Below are positions 1 to 8,748 of a DNA stretch of 64,000 nt, piece after piece. The DNA comes from Rhizobium laguerreae (GTDB lineage: Bacteria; Pseudomonadota; Alphaproteobacteria; Rhizobiales; Rhizobiaceae): the NCBI RefSeq assembly GCF_002008165.1, contig NZ_MRDM01000030.1, positions 372,001 to 436,000 on the forward strand. The letters are read 5' to 3'. Numbering within the stretch: position 1 is the first letter of the stretch; the number at the start of each line of letters is the position of its first letter. The notes below the pieces were generated by a model, which ran no database searches, had not been told where the DNA came from, and saw nothing but the letters and a program-made list of their open reading frames with translations. A program made the position numbers and the translations under genes.

Positions 1-631
1 ACAGGTTGATCACCTGGGCCTGGATGGAAACGTCGAGTGCGGCGACGCTTTCGTCACAGACGAGGAATTTCGGCTGCACGGCAAGCGCACGCGCAATATT
101 GACACGTTGCCGCTGGCCACCGGAAAACTGGTGCGGGTATCGCTTTTTCATGGCCGGGTCGAAACCGGCCAGCATCAAATATCTGTCGACATAGACGTCG
201 CGTTCCGTCGAGCGGGCAAGCCCATGCGTTCGAGGCGCCTCCCAGATAAGCTCCTCGACGGTCATGCGCGGATTGAGAGCCGCCATCGGGTTCTGGAAGA
301 TCATCTGGCTGGCGAGACCGAACTGATGCTGCTCGCCTTTCGACATGGCGCTTCGATCCATCCCCTTCCAGAGAATCTGGCCCTGGCTCGGCGAGGTGAT
401 CCCGGCAATGGCGCGGCCGAGCGTCGACTTCCCGCAACCGCTTTCGCCGACGAGGCCGACAACCTCTCCGGGCCGAATGCTGAGGCTGACATTATCAAGC
501 GCGTGAACGACAGGCGCCGGTTTGGCCAGTTTGAGCTTGAGCGCGATTTTAGCGGCGAGATCGGGCTTGGCTCCGAAGCGCTGCGACACGTTCCTCGCTT
601 CGATCAGGGGCGCGGCGGTCGCCGTCATCAT
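1..631 (-). CDS. Peptide-type ABC transporter ATPase (DppF/OppF-like), partial
   Basis: Cytoplasmic ATPase subunit of a peptide/opine-class importer. The C-terminus is cut off by the start of the window; about 210 residues are visible. Walker A is GESGCGKST at residues 62-70, the ABC signature is FSGGQRQRV, and Walker B is followed by an acidic residue and ALDVSIQAQV, typical of the DppF branch. The ATG at 631 overlaps the stop of the upstream ATPase (ATGA), so the two are translationally coupled. It is the last visible gene of the operon running down from the binding protein at 7752. The substrate cannot be read from the ATPase; the ggt-family neighbour suggests gamma-glutamyl or other small peptides (inference). 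Confidence 0.93.
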   Translation of the reverse strand, partial: MMTATAAPLIEARNVSQRFGAKPDLAAKIALKLKLAKPAPVVHALDNVSLSIRPGEVVGLVGESGCGKSTLGRAIAGITSPSQGQILWKGMDRSAMSKGEQHQFGLASQMIFQNPMAALNPRMTVEELIWEAPRTHGLARSTERDVYVDRYLMLAGFDPAMKKRYPHQFSGGQRQRVNIARALAVQPKFLVCDESVAALDVSIQAQVINL

Positions 632-1605
632 GCTACCTCTTTCGTTACGGGATGAATGCAGCGGAAGGAGCGATCGCCTTCCGGCACGAGCGCCGGCATG
701 ACCAGACAGCCGTCGGTTGCCCGATCACAGCGCGTACGAAAACTGCATCCCTGTGGGAGGCGGTTGATGGCCGGCGTCATGCCGCGGATCTGGCGAAGCG
801 GCTCTCCGCGTCTGTTTTGCGAAGGAACGGACGCGATCAGACCGGCCGTGTAGGGATGATGAGGATCGGTCAGAACCTTGCCCACGGGTCCGGTCTCGAC
901 GAGGCGGCCAGCATACATGACGGCGATCTCGTCGGCCAATCTTGAGACGATCGCCAGATCGTGGGTGATCCAGATCACCGCCGTATTTCCCTCTTCGGTG
1001 AGCTTCTGGAATTCGGAAATGATCTGGCTCTGGATCGTCACATCCAGCGCCGTTGTCGGTTCATCGGCGATAATAAGGTCCGGCTTGTGAAGAAGCGCGA
1101 TGGCAATCGCCACACGCTGGCGCATTCCGCCGGAAAACTGATGCGGATAAGCGGCAAGCCTTTCTTCAGGGCTTGGTATTCCGACCAGCGCCAAAGCATC
1201 GCGCGCCCGCTGCCGGGCAGCATCCTTCGAGACTCGCTCGTGTGCCTGCACGGCTTCCACCATCTGCGTGCCGACCGTCAGAACCGGATTGAGCGTCATC
1301 ATCGGATCCTGGAATACCATGGCGATCCGTTTGCCGCGCAGCTGCCGCATCTCTTCGTCCGAATATTTCGCGATGTCGGCGCCGTCGAAGATGACGCTGC
1401 CGCCGACAATCCGCCCGGGCTTATCGAGGAGCCGCATGATCGAGAAGCCGGTCACCGACTTTCCGGATCCGGATTCTCCCACAAGACCAAGGACCTTGCC
1501 GCGCTCCACCGTGAATGACACATCATTGACGGCGCAAAGGCTGGGCCGTCCCCTGCCGCCGCCGAATTCGGTGACGAGATTGCTCACTTGCAGCAATGGG
1601 GTCAT
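628..1605 (-). CDS. Peptide-type ABC transporter ATPase (DppD/OppD-like)
   Basis: 325-residue ATPase partner of the preceding DppF-like subunit. Walker A GESGSGKS is at about residues 43-50, signature FSGGMRQRV, Walker B LIIADEPTTALDV. The C-terminal oligopeptide-transporter extension has the usual Cys-rich segment (GCSFRTRC and later Cys), which in some family members binds a 4Fe-4S cluster. The start chosen is the ATG at 1605, which overlaps the stop of the permease (ATGA). The reading frame stays open upstream to 1992, but that part lies antiparallel to nothing real and simply shadows the permease in another frame, so it is excluded. Confidence 0.95.
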   Translation of the reverse strand: MTPLLQVSNLVTEFGGGRGRPSLCAVNDVSFTVERGKVLGLVGESGSGKSVTGFSIMRLLDKPGRIVGGSVIFDGADIAKYSDEEMRQLRGKRIAMVFQDPMMTLNPVLTVGTQMVEAVQAHERVSKDAARQRARDALALVGIPSPEERLAAYPHQFSGGMRQRVAIAIALLHKPDLIIADEPTTALDVTIQSQIISEFQKLTEEGNTAVIWITHDLAIVSRLADEIAVMYAGRLVETGPVGKVLTDPHHPYTAGLIASVPSQNRRGEPLRQIRGMTPAINRLPQGCSFRTRCDRATDGCLVMPALVPEGDRSFRCIHPVTKEVA

Positions 1606-2516
1606 GACATGTTCCTCGGGTTGAGGACATCGCGCAGCCGGTCGCCGACGAGATTGATCGCCGCGATCGTGACCAGAAGGGCAATGCCGGGAAAGAAGCT
1701 GATCCAGTAGAGGCCCGTCAGAAGATACTGGTAGCCCGTCGAGATCAGCATGCCGAGCGATGGTTCGGTCACCGATGCACCGAGGCCGAGGAAGGACAAG
1801 GTTGCTTCGAGGCCAATTGCCCTGGCGATCTGCATGGTGGCGATGACGATGACCGGCGCAAGACAGTTCGGCAGCAGGTGCCTGAAGAGGATGCGCCATC
1901 CGGGCAGGCGCAGCATCCGGGCCGCCTCGATATACTCCTTCTCGCGCTCGACCAGAGCGGTGCCGCGGACGGTGCGGGCATAGGTCGCCCACTCGGCGAT
2001 GATCAGTGCGATCACGACATTGGGCACGCCCTTGCCGAGCACAGCGAGCATCATGAGCGCCATCAATATGGTCGGAAACGAGAGCTGAAGGTCGACGAGC
2101 CGCATCATCGCGGTTTCCGTGCGACCTCCCATGTAAGCGGCGAACAGTCCGGCCGAGGTTCCGATGATGGCAGCAGCGAAAGCCGACAGAACGCCCACCA
2201 GCAACGAGGTGCGCAGGCCATAGAGGATGCCGGACAGAATATCGCGGCCCTGGCTGTCGGTACCGAGGTGATAGACAAGCCCGGTCATGGATTCGGACCC
2301 CGGCGGCAGCCGTCCGTCCATGATGTCGAGCTGCATCAAATCATAGGGGTTTTGCGGAGAGATCCATGGCGCGAACAGCGCCAGGCAACAGATGATCACC
2401 AGCGTGAGGAAGGCGATCGCGGCTGCAGGAGAGCTGAAGAAATCCGCAATCCCTTTCGACAGACGACTGGGTTCGGGCGCTGGAGCGCTTGTGTCTTGGG
2501 TGTTTGGTTCGGCCAT
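1602..2516 (-). CDS. Peptide-type ABC transporter permease (DppC-like)
   Basis: 304-residue inner-membrane permease. It has a cytoplasmic N-terminus, a first hydrophobic segment at about residues 31-52, a periplasmic loop with the LGTDSQGRDILSG motif typical of DppC/OppC, then five further membrane segments. The EAA cytoplasmic loop reads EYIEAARMLRLPGWRILFRH, the contact point for the ATPases. It overlaps the next gene by four bases (ATGA) and follows the DppB-like permease by three bases, so it belongs to the same transcript. Length is normal for the family (about 280-305). Confidence 0.95.
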   Translation of the reverse strand: MAEPNTQDTSAPAPEPSRLSKGIADFFSSPAAAIAFLTLVIICCLALFAPWISPQNPYDLMQLDIMDGRLPPGSESMTGLVYHLGTDSQGRDILSGILYGLRTSLLVGVLSAFAAAIIGTSAGLFAAYMGGRTETAMMRLVDLQLSFPTILMALMMLAVLGKGVPNVVIALIIAEWATYARTVRGTALVEREKEYIEAARMLRLPGWRILFRHLLPNCLAPVIVIATMQIARAIGLEATLSFLGLGASVTEPSLGMLISTGYQYLLTGLYWISFFPGIALLVTIAAINLVGDRLRDVLNPRNMS

Positions 2517-2519
2517 GGG

Positions 2520-3494
2520 TCAAGCCTTTCCTTCCAGCCGGACCCGCGGATCCAGAAGGGTATAACAGATATCAATGATGAAATTGAGGACGACGAAGAG
2601 CAGCACCATCATCATCAGGTAGGCGACGATGACAGGGCGATCGAGAAGATTGATCGAGTCGATGATGAGCTTGCCCATGCCGGGCCACGCAAAGATGCTT
2701 TCGGTGACGACCGAAAAGGCGATCAGTGACCCGAATTCGAGGCCGATGATGGTCACCACCGGGATCATCAGGTTCTTGAGAACGTGCACGGAAATGATCC
2801 GCCGCTCTCGCAATCCCTTGGCGCGGGCAAACTTCACATAGTCCTGGGGAAGGACCTCCTGCACACCGGCGCGGGTCAGCCGAAGAATGAGCGACGTTTT
2901 AAACAGAGCCAAGTTGAAGGCGGGCAATAAGAGGTGCCTGATGCCGTCTGCGGTCAGAAACGACCATTGTACGCCAAGCAGTTCTTGCGTCGGGCCGCGG
3001 CCATTCGTCGGCAACCAGCCGAGCTCGACGGAAAATACCATGATCAGCATGAGACCGACCCAGAAGGTCGGAAGTGAGAAGCCCAGAATCGAACCGCTCA
3101 TGATGAGCTGGGAGGAAATTCGATTGGGGTAGAGCCCTGCATACAGCCCAAGCGGTAAGCCGAACAGCAGCGCGATGCCGAGAGCCGTGATCGCCAGTTC
3201 GAGTGTCGCTGGGAGACGTTCAAGGATCAGACCCAGCGCCGGCCGCCCATAGACGAAGCTGTTGCCGAAATTCCCGTGCAGAAGTCCTTGGAGAAACAGC
3301 AGATATTGTTTCCACAGCGGCTGATCCAGGCCGTAATGCGCGATAACGAGTGCCCGCTCCGCCTGGTTGGCGTCCGGGTTGATCAAGATGTCGACCGGGT
3401 TGCCAATCACATTGACGCCGATGAAGACAATGATCGTCATCGCGACAACGACGAGCAGCGCCTGTATCAACCGCCTGATAATGGATGTGACCAT
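2520..3494 (-). CDS. Peptide-type ABC transporter permease (DppB-like)
   Basis: 324-residue inner-membrane permease pairing with the DppC-like subunit. The N-terminal segment at about residues 9-30 is followed by a large periplasmic loop containing YGLDQPLWKQYLLFLQG and GNFGNSFVYGRP, hallmark positions of DppB/OppB. Five more membrane segments follow, with an EAA loop around DYVKFARAKGL. It lies 66 bp downstream of the ggt-family gene on the same strand. No odd features; substrate specificity is set by the binding protein. Confidence 0.95.
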   Translation of the reverse strand: MVTSIIRRLIQALLVVVAMTIIVFIGVNVIGNPVDILINPDANQAERALVIAHYGLDQPLWKQYLLFLQGLLHGNFGNSFVYGRPALGLILERLPATLELAITALGIALLFGLPLGLYAGLYPNRISSQLIMSGSILGFSLPTFWVGLMLIMVFSVELGWLPTNGRGPTQELLGVQWSFLTADGIRHLLLPAFNLALFKTSLILRLTRAGVQEVLPQDYVKFARAKGLRERRIISVHVLKNLMIPVVTIIGLEFGSLIAFSVVTESIFAWPGMGKLIIDSINLLDRPVIVAYLMMMVLLFVVLNFIIDICYTLLDPRVRLEGKA

Positions 3495-3560
3495 TGAACC
3501 TCTCCCACAGCACCGCGCGTCTTTTCGAGAGCCGCAAAGGACGCTGTAACATTTTTGAAT

Positions 3561-5171
3561 CTAGGCGACGGAGATCGCCATCCCGTCGCGCTGCGGATCG
3601 GCCGCGCCTTTCGAGATGCCGCCGTCAATCTTGATCGCGTGGACTGCGGCGAACGCATATGTCTGCGGCGACCGCGCCACCTGGTAGCCCTGCGCCCGCA
3701 ACTCATCTTCGACAGAGTGGCGAATGCGATTGCAGATGTCGATCGTGTTTGACACTCCTACGATCCTTGGCGCCGAGACGGCCTCGATCACGGACATGTC
3801 GAAATCGATCATGTTCATCAGGCATTGCGCAACGGCCGGCGCGATATAGCTGCCGCCTGGCGCTCCGATGACGATGCTGGGCTCGTCGCCCTTAAAGACG
3901 ATCGTCGGTGCCGCCGAGCTGGGACGCCGCTTGCCGGGCGCGATGGAGCCGGGCTTGCCCGGAAGCGGATTAAAGCGGCTCATCGTGCCATTGTACATGA
4001 AGCCGAGGCCATCGGTGATCGCGCCCGAGGGACTGCCGAGGGTGTGGGTCATCGCGACGGCATTGCCATCCTTGTCGATCACCGAGATATGGGTGGTGTC
4101 GCGTTGCGACCCATCAAGGCGCGATACGCTGGCGATCTCACCCGCCTTGATCGCGCCGGCATGCGCCTTTGCATGCTCTTTCGAAACCAGCTTTTCATAG
4201 GGCACGTCGACATATGCGGGATCGCCCATATGTGCGTCCTTGTCGATCGTCATCCGCTTCATCGCCTCGAACAGGATGCGGACATGCTCGGCGCTGCCAT
4301 GCTGCAGCGAGCCGACATCGAACTGCTCCATGATATGCAGGAGTTCAAGCATCGGGAAGCCCGAGCCTGGTGGAGGCGAGGTGGCGATGCGGTTGTCGCG
4401 GTAGTCGCCCCAAACGGGCTCTACCTTCGACAATTCGTAACGCGCCAGATCCTGCCGATCGATCAAGCCGCCATTTGCCTTGAAATCGTCGGCGATCTGC
4501 TCGGCCAGTTCGCCGTGATAGAAGATGTCCGAGCCGCCGCTTCGCGCGATGCGTTCGAGGGTCTGTGCCATGTCCTTGTTGACGAGCAGGTCGCCGACAT
4601 TCTTGAGCGTGCCGTCGTCGTGGAAATAGACTTTCCGGCCCGTTGCAGAAAAGCGCAGCTTGTCGAGCGTGTTGGCAAAACCGTCATTCGACTGGTCCTT
4701 GGCCCAATACCAGTGCATGTGGTTTCGGATCATGAAACCGTTACGGGCCAGGCGGATGGCCGGCTTGACGAGATCGGCCCAATCGAAGGTGCCGTAATTG
4801 CGTAGCGCGGTCTCATAGCCCTTTAGCGAGCCGGGAGTGCAGACGGCAAGGTAGCCGATATCGGAAATATTGCCTTCAAGCACGTAGCCGAAGCCGTCGC
4901 GGCTCTGGTGCTTGATCTTGTCGAGCCACATGTCCGGCGCAGCCTTCAACGGCGCGCGCGCATAAAATTCGAGGATCTCGTGCACGCCCTTTTTCGGCAT
5001 ATAGACATGCATGGAGCCGAAGCCGCCGATGCCGGCCATCTGCGGGTCGACCACACCTTGGACGAAAGCACAGGCAAGTGCTGCGTCGATGGCATTGCCG
5101 CCGCGTTCGAGAACTTCCGCGCCGGCTTCGACTGCCTCCGGCTGAGGCGCCACGATCGTTGCATTTCTCAT
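3561..5171 (-). CDS. ggt: Gamma-glutamyltransferase family protein (cytosolic)
   Basis: 536-residue Ntn-hydrolase of the gamma-glutamyltranspeptidase family. The precursor would cleave itself before Thr359 in DTTHISVIDKDG, equivalent to E. coli Thr391, giving a small subunit of about 178 residues. The substrate-binding serines (PSSAAPTIV) and the GAPGGSY glycines are present. It has no signal peptide: the N-terminus goes straight into the AVEAGAEVLERGGNAIDAA core, so it should work in the cytosol, unlike the periplasmic E. coli enzyme. It lies between a hydrolase (ATGA overlap) and the permeases of a peptide importer, so it probably acts on the imported compound. Cytosolic members include oxamate amidohydrolase (HpxW), so the exact substrate is open. 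Confidence 0.9.
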   Translation of the reverse strand: MRNATIVAPQPEAVEAGAEVLERGGNAIDAALACAFVQGVVDPQMAGIGGFGSMHVYMPKKGVHEILEFYARAPLKAAPDMWLDKIKHQSRDGFGYVLEGNISDIGYLAVCTPGSLKGYETALRNYGTFDWADLVKPAIRLARNGFMIRNHMHWYWAKDQSNDGFANTLDKLRFSATGRKVYFHDDGTLKNVGDLLVNKDMAQTLERIARSGGSDIFYHGELAEQIADDFKANGGLIDRQDLARYELSKVEPVWGDYRDNRIATSPPPGSGFPMLELLHIMEQFDVGSLQHGSAEHVRILFEAMKRMTIDKDAHMGDPAYVDVPYEKLVSKEHAKAHAGAIKAGEIASVSRLDGSQRDTTHISVIDKDGNAVAMTHTLGSPSGAITDGLGFMYNGTMSRFNPLPGKPGSIAPGKRRPSSAAPTIVFKGDEPSIVIGAPGGSYIAPAVAQCLMNMIDFDMSVIEAVSAPRIVGVSNTIDICNRIRHSVEDELRAQGYQVARSPQTYAFAAVHAIKIDGGISKGAADPQRDGMAISVA

Positions 5172-6022
5172 TTCGCGCGACGGCCCTCCAGTACCTTTGC
5201 CAGGAAGGTCTTGACGTGACCGAGAACCTTCATCCGGTCGTGAGAGACGCCCGGAACACGATCGAATGTCACATCGACACCCGCTTTGCGGAATGAGCTC
5301 GCCAAGGCGGCAAGGCGCTCTGGCCGGGTTTTGCCGGCGTCGTTTGCGCCATCCATATAATATTTGCCGCCCGGCTTATGGGTGATTTCCCAGGTCTCCA
5401 GATCGGCGTCGCCGACGATCATATGCACCGGCACCTTGGCGAGATCCTCGGGCCGGAAGGCCTTGCCGAAGCGTGCCTCCAGATCCCGAATGCCGACCCA
5501 CCAGTCACGCGTCGGATCCAGAAGGGTGACGGAACCAGGTGCGCCGATCGATGCCGCCCAGAGCTTTTCCGGATGCAGGATGGTGAAACGGTGCACGAAA
5601 TGCCCGCCGCCGGAGAAGCCGAACATGGCGAATTTGGACCAGTCCTGGCGGTATTTGTCGGCCATCTCCGCGACCATGGCAAGGACGACCTGATCGTAGC
5701 GGATGTCGCCTTCCTCAAGAAACTTGTAGCCGGAACGCGCACCATCGCCGAGAACGCCAACCGGGAAGATCGGGCAAAGGATGGCGCAGTCGTTGTAGAG
5801 TCCGAATTCGGCAAAACCGTCGCGGAAGTCGATGGCCGACGTGCGCCCGGTGCCGTGGACCGCGACTAGGAGGTCGAGCTTGCGGCCGTCTGCCGCCGTC
5901 GGCGGCACATAAAGCACCATATGGAGGCGGGGATCGGCCTGAGAGGCGAAGATGGCCGTCTGGCCATAGTCATAGATGGCCTTCGCCCGGGCGACGGCTT
6001 CGCCCGTTCCAAGTTCCTGCAT
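5168..6022 (-). CDS. Alpha/beta hydrolase (PHB-depolymerase/esterase-like)
   Basis: 284-residue soluble alpha/beta hydrolase. The nucleophile elbow is GFSGGGHF, and the C-terminal VPGVSHDRM supplies the probable catalytic His; Asp of VGDADLETW is the likely acid. The start at 6022 is preferred because AGGAGA lies four bases upstream; an ATG 48 bases further upstream lacks a ribosome binding site. The stop overlaps the ATG of the ggt-family gene (ATGA). Its location inside a peptide-importer operon suggests it deacylates or de-esterifies the imported substrate, but nothing in the sequence names that substrate. Confidence 0.85.
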   Translation of the reverse strand: MQELGTGEAVARAKAIYDYGQTAIFASQADPRLHMVLYVPPTAADGRKLDLLVAVHGTGRTSAIDFRDGFAEFGLYNDCAILCPIFPVGVLGDGARSGYKFLEEGDIRYDQVVLAMVAEMADKYRQDWSKFAMFGFSGGGHFVHRFTILHPEKLWAASIGAPGSVTLLDPTRDWWVGIRDLEARFGKAFRPEDLAKVPVHMIVGDADLETWEITHKPGGKYYMDGANDAGKTRPERLAALASSFRKAGVDVTFDRVPGVSHDRMKVLGHVKTFLAKVLEGRRAK

Positions 6023-6168
6023 GAATGTCTCCTGGGAGATGAAGAAAGGGTGGCCTCGGGGCGGCCCCATGCTGCTGTTTTAAACCGCGCCGCATCGATT
6101 GGATCGATGCGACGCACTTCAAATCTTTATTTGTCCCAAAACCGCTGCACGCTTTTGGACGAGATGCA

Positions 6169-7752
6169 TCAGTCCGCCGGCTTCACGTCGTAAGCGAGCG
6201 TATATTTGTCGCCGCGCGGGGTGTAGGACACGGTCTTCTTTGCGCCCAGCACGACGTTTTCGTAATGCATTGGGAGGAGCCAGAGGTTGTTGAAGGTCTC
6301 TGTCGACAGCTCCTTGAGAAGGGGCGCGCGTGCAGCTTCATCGAGTGTCGAACTCGCCTTGGCCAGCACCTCGTCGATCTTCGGATCGGACACGCCGCCG
6401 CCGTTATATCTGCCGGTCCCCTTTTTCTCGTCGCGCGTGGCGACGAGTGCAACAGTCGGATTGGTGGTTTCGCCGGTGTTCACACCCCAGGAGCCGAAAT
6501 AGGTGCTGTAGGTGCCCTTTGAATAGGCTTCCGAATACATCGACCAGGGCAGGACCTCGACTTTCGATTTGATGCCGATGCGCGTGAACATCTGGCCGAC
6601 CGCCTGCAGAACTTCGGCATCCTTGACGTAACGGCCAGAGGGGCCATGCAGGGTCAGGCTGAAGCCATCCGGATAACCGGCCTCAGCCAGAAGCGCCTTG
6701 GCTGCAGCAGGATCATAGCCCACCTTCTCGACTTTTTCGGAATAGCCCGCATAGCCTTGGACGACGAATTGGTCGGCCACCGTGCCATTCTTCTGCATGA
6801 CGCGGTCGACGATTGCCGGCCGGTTGATCGACATCAGCATTGCGCGACGCACCCGTTCATCCTTGAGCGGGTTCTTGTCGAGATCGGAACCATCCGCAGC
6901 CTTCACGAAAGGTGAAACATCGCGGCTGACATCGAGCCCAAGATAGACGAAGCGGGAAGATAGGCCGTTGATGACTTGCAGATTATCGCTCGCTTCGACG
7001 CGTGCCATTCCATCGGCAGGAAGAGTTTCGACAATGTCGATCTCGTTGGAAAGAAGCGATGCCAGACGGGCGCCGTCATCGGGCAGGAAGCGCAGCGTGA
7101 CGTTCGACCAGTGCGAGGGGCCAGCGAAATAGCCGTCATTGCGCTTCAAGGTCAGGTTGCTGCCTGGCGAATAGGAGACGAAGGAATAGGCCCCGGTTCC
7201 GATTGCACATTTGCCGTTGTCGAAATCCTGGACCGGCGCCTCCTTGCAATCGGCGCTGATAATGCGAATTCGGCTGACGGAATTCAGCAGGATCGGATCC
7301 GGAACCTTCGTCTCGACGACGATGGTATAGGGATCCGTGGCCGTGACATTGACAATATTGCGGGTGTAGGAAGCAAAGCTCTGGCTGGGCTTGTCGCGGG
7401 CACGCAGAAGCGAAGCGATGACGTCATCGGCGTTGAACTCGCTGCCGTCATGGAATTTCACGCCCTTCCGCAGCTTGAATTCCCAGTGGGTTGGGTCGAC
7501 GACCTTCCATTCGGTGGCGAGCTCCGGAGCATTTGCCGAGGTTCCCGTGAGGTTTATGAGGCTGTCCCAGATATGGCGCGAGGTCGCATTGTTTGGCGCC
7601 GAACTGTCTTCATGGGGATCCAGCGTCGTCGGCGTCGTCGACATCCCGATCGTCAGCGGGGCTTCCTGTGCGACGACCATTGCAGGAATAGCAATCGTTC
7701 CGAGCAGCCCGATCGCTGCCCGCGTCAATGTTTTTGCGGCCATTCCATCCAT
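6169..7752 (-). CDS. ABC transporter substrate-binding protein, family 5 (DppA-like)
   Basis: Periplasmic peptide/nickel/opine-class binding protein of 527 residues. A signal peptide runs through about residue 29 (hydrophobic AAIGLLGTIAIPAMVV, cleavage near VAQE). Mature-domain hallmarks are LDPHEDSSAPN at the N-lobe, WEFKLRKGVKFHDGSEFNADD, and the C-lobe SYTPRGDKYTL end. It is the first gene of the importer/ggt operon, 146 bp ahead of the hydrolase and divergent from the iclR-type gene. An alternative ATG nine bases downstream (7743) has a GGATGGA sequence in front of it and may be the true start. Confidence 0.93.
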   Translation of the reverse strand: MDGMAAKTLTRAAIGLLGTIAIPAMVVAQEAPLTIGMSTTPTTLDPHEDSSAPNNATSRHIWDSLINLTGTSANAPELATEWKVVDPTHWEFKLRKGVKFHDGSEFNADDVIASLLRARDKPSQSFASYTRNIVNVTATDPYTIVVETKVPDPILLNSVSRIRIISADCKEAPVQDFDNGKCAIGTGAYSFVSYSPGSNLTLKRNDGYFAGPSHWSNVTLRFLPDDGARLASLLSNEIDIVETLPADGMARVEASDNLQVINGLSSRFVYLGLDVSRDVSPFVKAADGSDLDKNPLKDERVRRAMLMSINRPAIVDRVMQKNGTVADQFVVQGYAGYSEKVEKVGYDPAAAKALLAEAGYPDGFSLTLHGPSGRYVKDAEVLQAVGQMFTRIGIKSKVEVLPWSMYSEAYSKGTYSTYFGSWGVNTGETTNPTVALVATRDEKKGTGRYNGGGVSDPKIDEVLAKASSTLDEAARAPLLKELSTETFNNLWLLPMHYENVVLGAKKTVSYTPRGDKYTLAYDVKPAD

Positions 7753-7772
7753 CCCGGTTTAGCGTTTTTGGG

Positions 7773-7790
7773 CCGACCTTGCTTGGTCGG
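7773..7790. promoter_or_regulatory. Inverted repeat in divergent promoter region
   Basis: CCGACC-N6-GGTCGG is a perfect 6-bp inverted repeat, 20 bp upstream of the binding-protein gene. It could be a regulator site or a short hairpin in the leader. No T-run follows, so termination is unlikely. Confidence 0.4.
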
Positions 7791-7868
7791 TGCGAGCAGG
7801 TTCCCGTCCGCTCTTGACACAAATTGGTAAGGGGGCCTCAAGGGGGCTGTCAAACGGAAAACAAGCGC

Positions 7869-7885
7869 GTTACGATAGGCGTAAC
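7869..7885. promoter_or_regulatory. Candidate IclR-type operator
   Basis: GTTACG-N5-CGTAAC is a 17-bp perfect palindrome about 50 bp upstream of the IclR-family start and in the shared promoter region with the importer/ggt operon. IclR-family operators are commonly palindromes of this size. Binding is inferred from position and symmetry only. Confidence 0.5.
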
Positions 7886-7936
7886 TTGAAAGTATGCCAA
7901 TCCTTCGACCTTAGTCGCGGAGAAACTTCTGGTCTT

Positions 7937-8701
7937 ATGGACAAAAGACAACCATCAAAAAGCGATACCGTGCAATCTGTTGATGTCTGCATTGACGTAT
8001 TGCTGAATGTCGCCAAAAACCCGGATATCAGACTGACTGAGGTGGCGCAGAACCTCGGGGAAACCAAGCCGAGAATTTTGCGCATGTTACGCACACTGGA
8101 ACGGCGCGGCCTGGTGCGGAAGAGCGATACGGGCACTTATCGGCTGGGGACGACTGCGATCATTCTCGGGACCGCTGCCTCGACACAGGTTGATCTGGTG
8201 CGAATAGCCAATCCTATCCTTGAAGAAGTCGGCCAAAAGGCGAACGAAACGACCCAGCTCAGGATCATCGACAATGGGGAATCCCTGTGCATTGCAAAGT
8301 TCGAACCGATGCGCGACTTGCGGGTGCAGGCGATGATCGGTCGAAGACGGCCGCTCACGGCCGGCTCGTACAAGGTGCTTCTCGCCTATCTCCACCCCCA
8401 GGTGCAGTTACAAATGATCCCGGAGACTTTGCCGCGGCTGACCAAGCGCACGATCACGGATCGTGGCAAGCTGGTTGCTGAATTGGATAAAATCCGCCGC
8501 CAGGGATTTTGTGTGAGTTATGGTGAAGTCAGCGAGCAACTCGTCTCCGTCTCAGTGCCGGTTCTGGCATTCGACGGGTCCGTGATCGCCGCGGTGAATG
8601 TCGGCGCCCCGGCCTTCCGCACACAAAAAAGCGACGTCGACCGCTTCATCGTTCTGCTGAAGGAGGCCTCCAGCAAGATATCCGCCCGGCTGGGATGGTA
8701 G
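7937..8701 (+). CDS. IclR family transcriptional regulator
   Basis: 254-residue regulator. The N-terminal winged helix-turn-helix covers about residues 15-75 (VDVCIDVLLNV, IRLTEVAQNLG, LRMLRTLERRGLV). The C-terminal IclR effector-binding domain includes RRPLTAGSYKVLLAYL and the GFCVSYGEVSEQLVSVSVPV segment. The start at 7937 has GGAGAA 12 bases upstream; the frame remains open upstream to 7790 but that stretch has no domain. It is divergent from the importer/ggt operon and ends 48 bp from the convergent DapA-family gene, so the importer operon is the likely target, through the palindrome at 7869-7885. Confidence 0.93.
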   Translation: MDKRQPSKSDTVQSVDVCIDVLLNVAKNPDIRLTEVAQNLGETKPRILRMLRTLERRGLVRKSDTGTYRLGTTAIILGTAASTQVDLVRIANPILEEVGQKANETTQLRIIDNGESLCIAKFEPMRDLRVQAMIGRRRPLTAGSYKVLLAYLHPQVQLQMIPETLPRLTKRTITDRGKLVAELDKIRRQGFCVSYGEVSEQLVSVSVPVLAFDGSVIAAVNVGAPAFRTQKSDVDRFIVLLKEASSKISARLGW

Positions 8702-8748
8702 AAGTTTTCGTTGCGCGCCATGCGGAAAGGCCCCTTCTTTAGGCAAAC

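Noticed and set aside
1606..1992. N-terminal extension of the DppD-like ATPase frame
   Set aside because: Shadows the DppC-like permease in another frame, has Arg/Pro-rich translation and no homology; the coupled ATG at 1605 fits the family.
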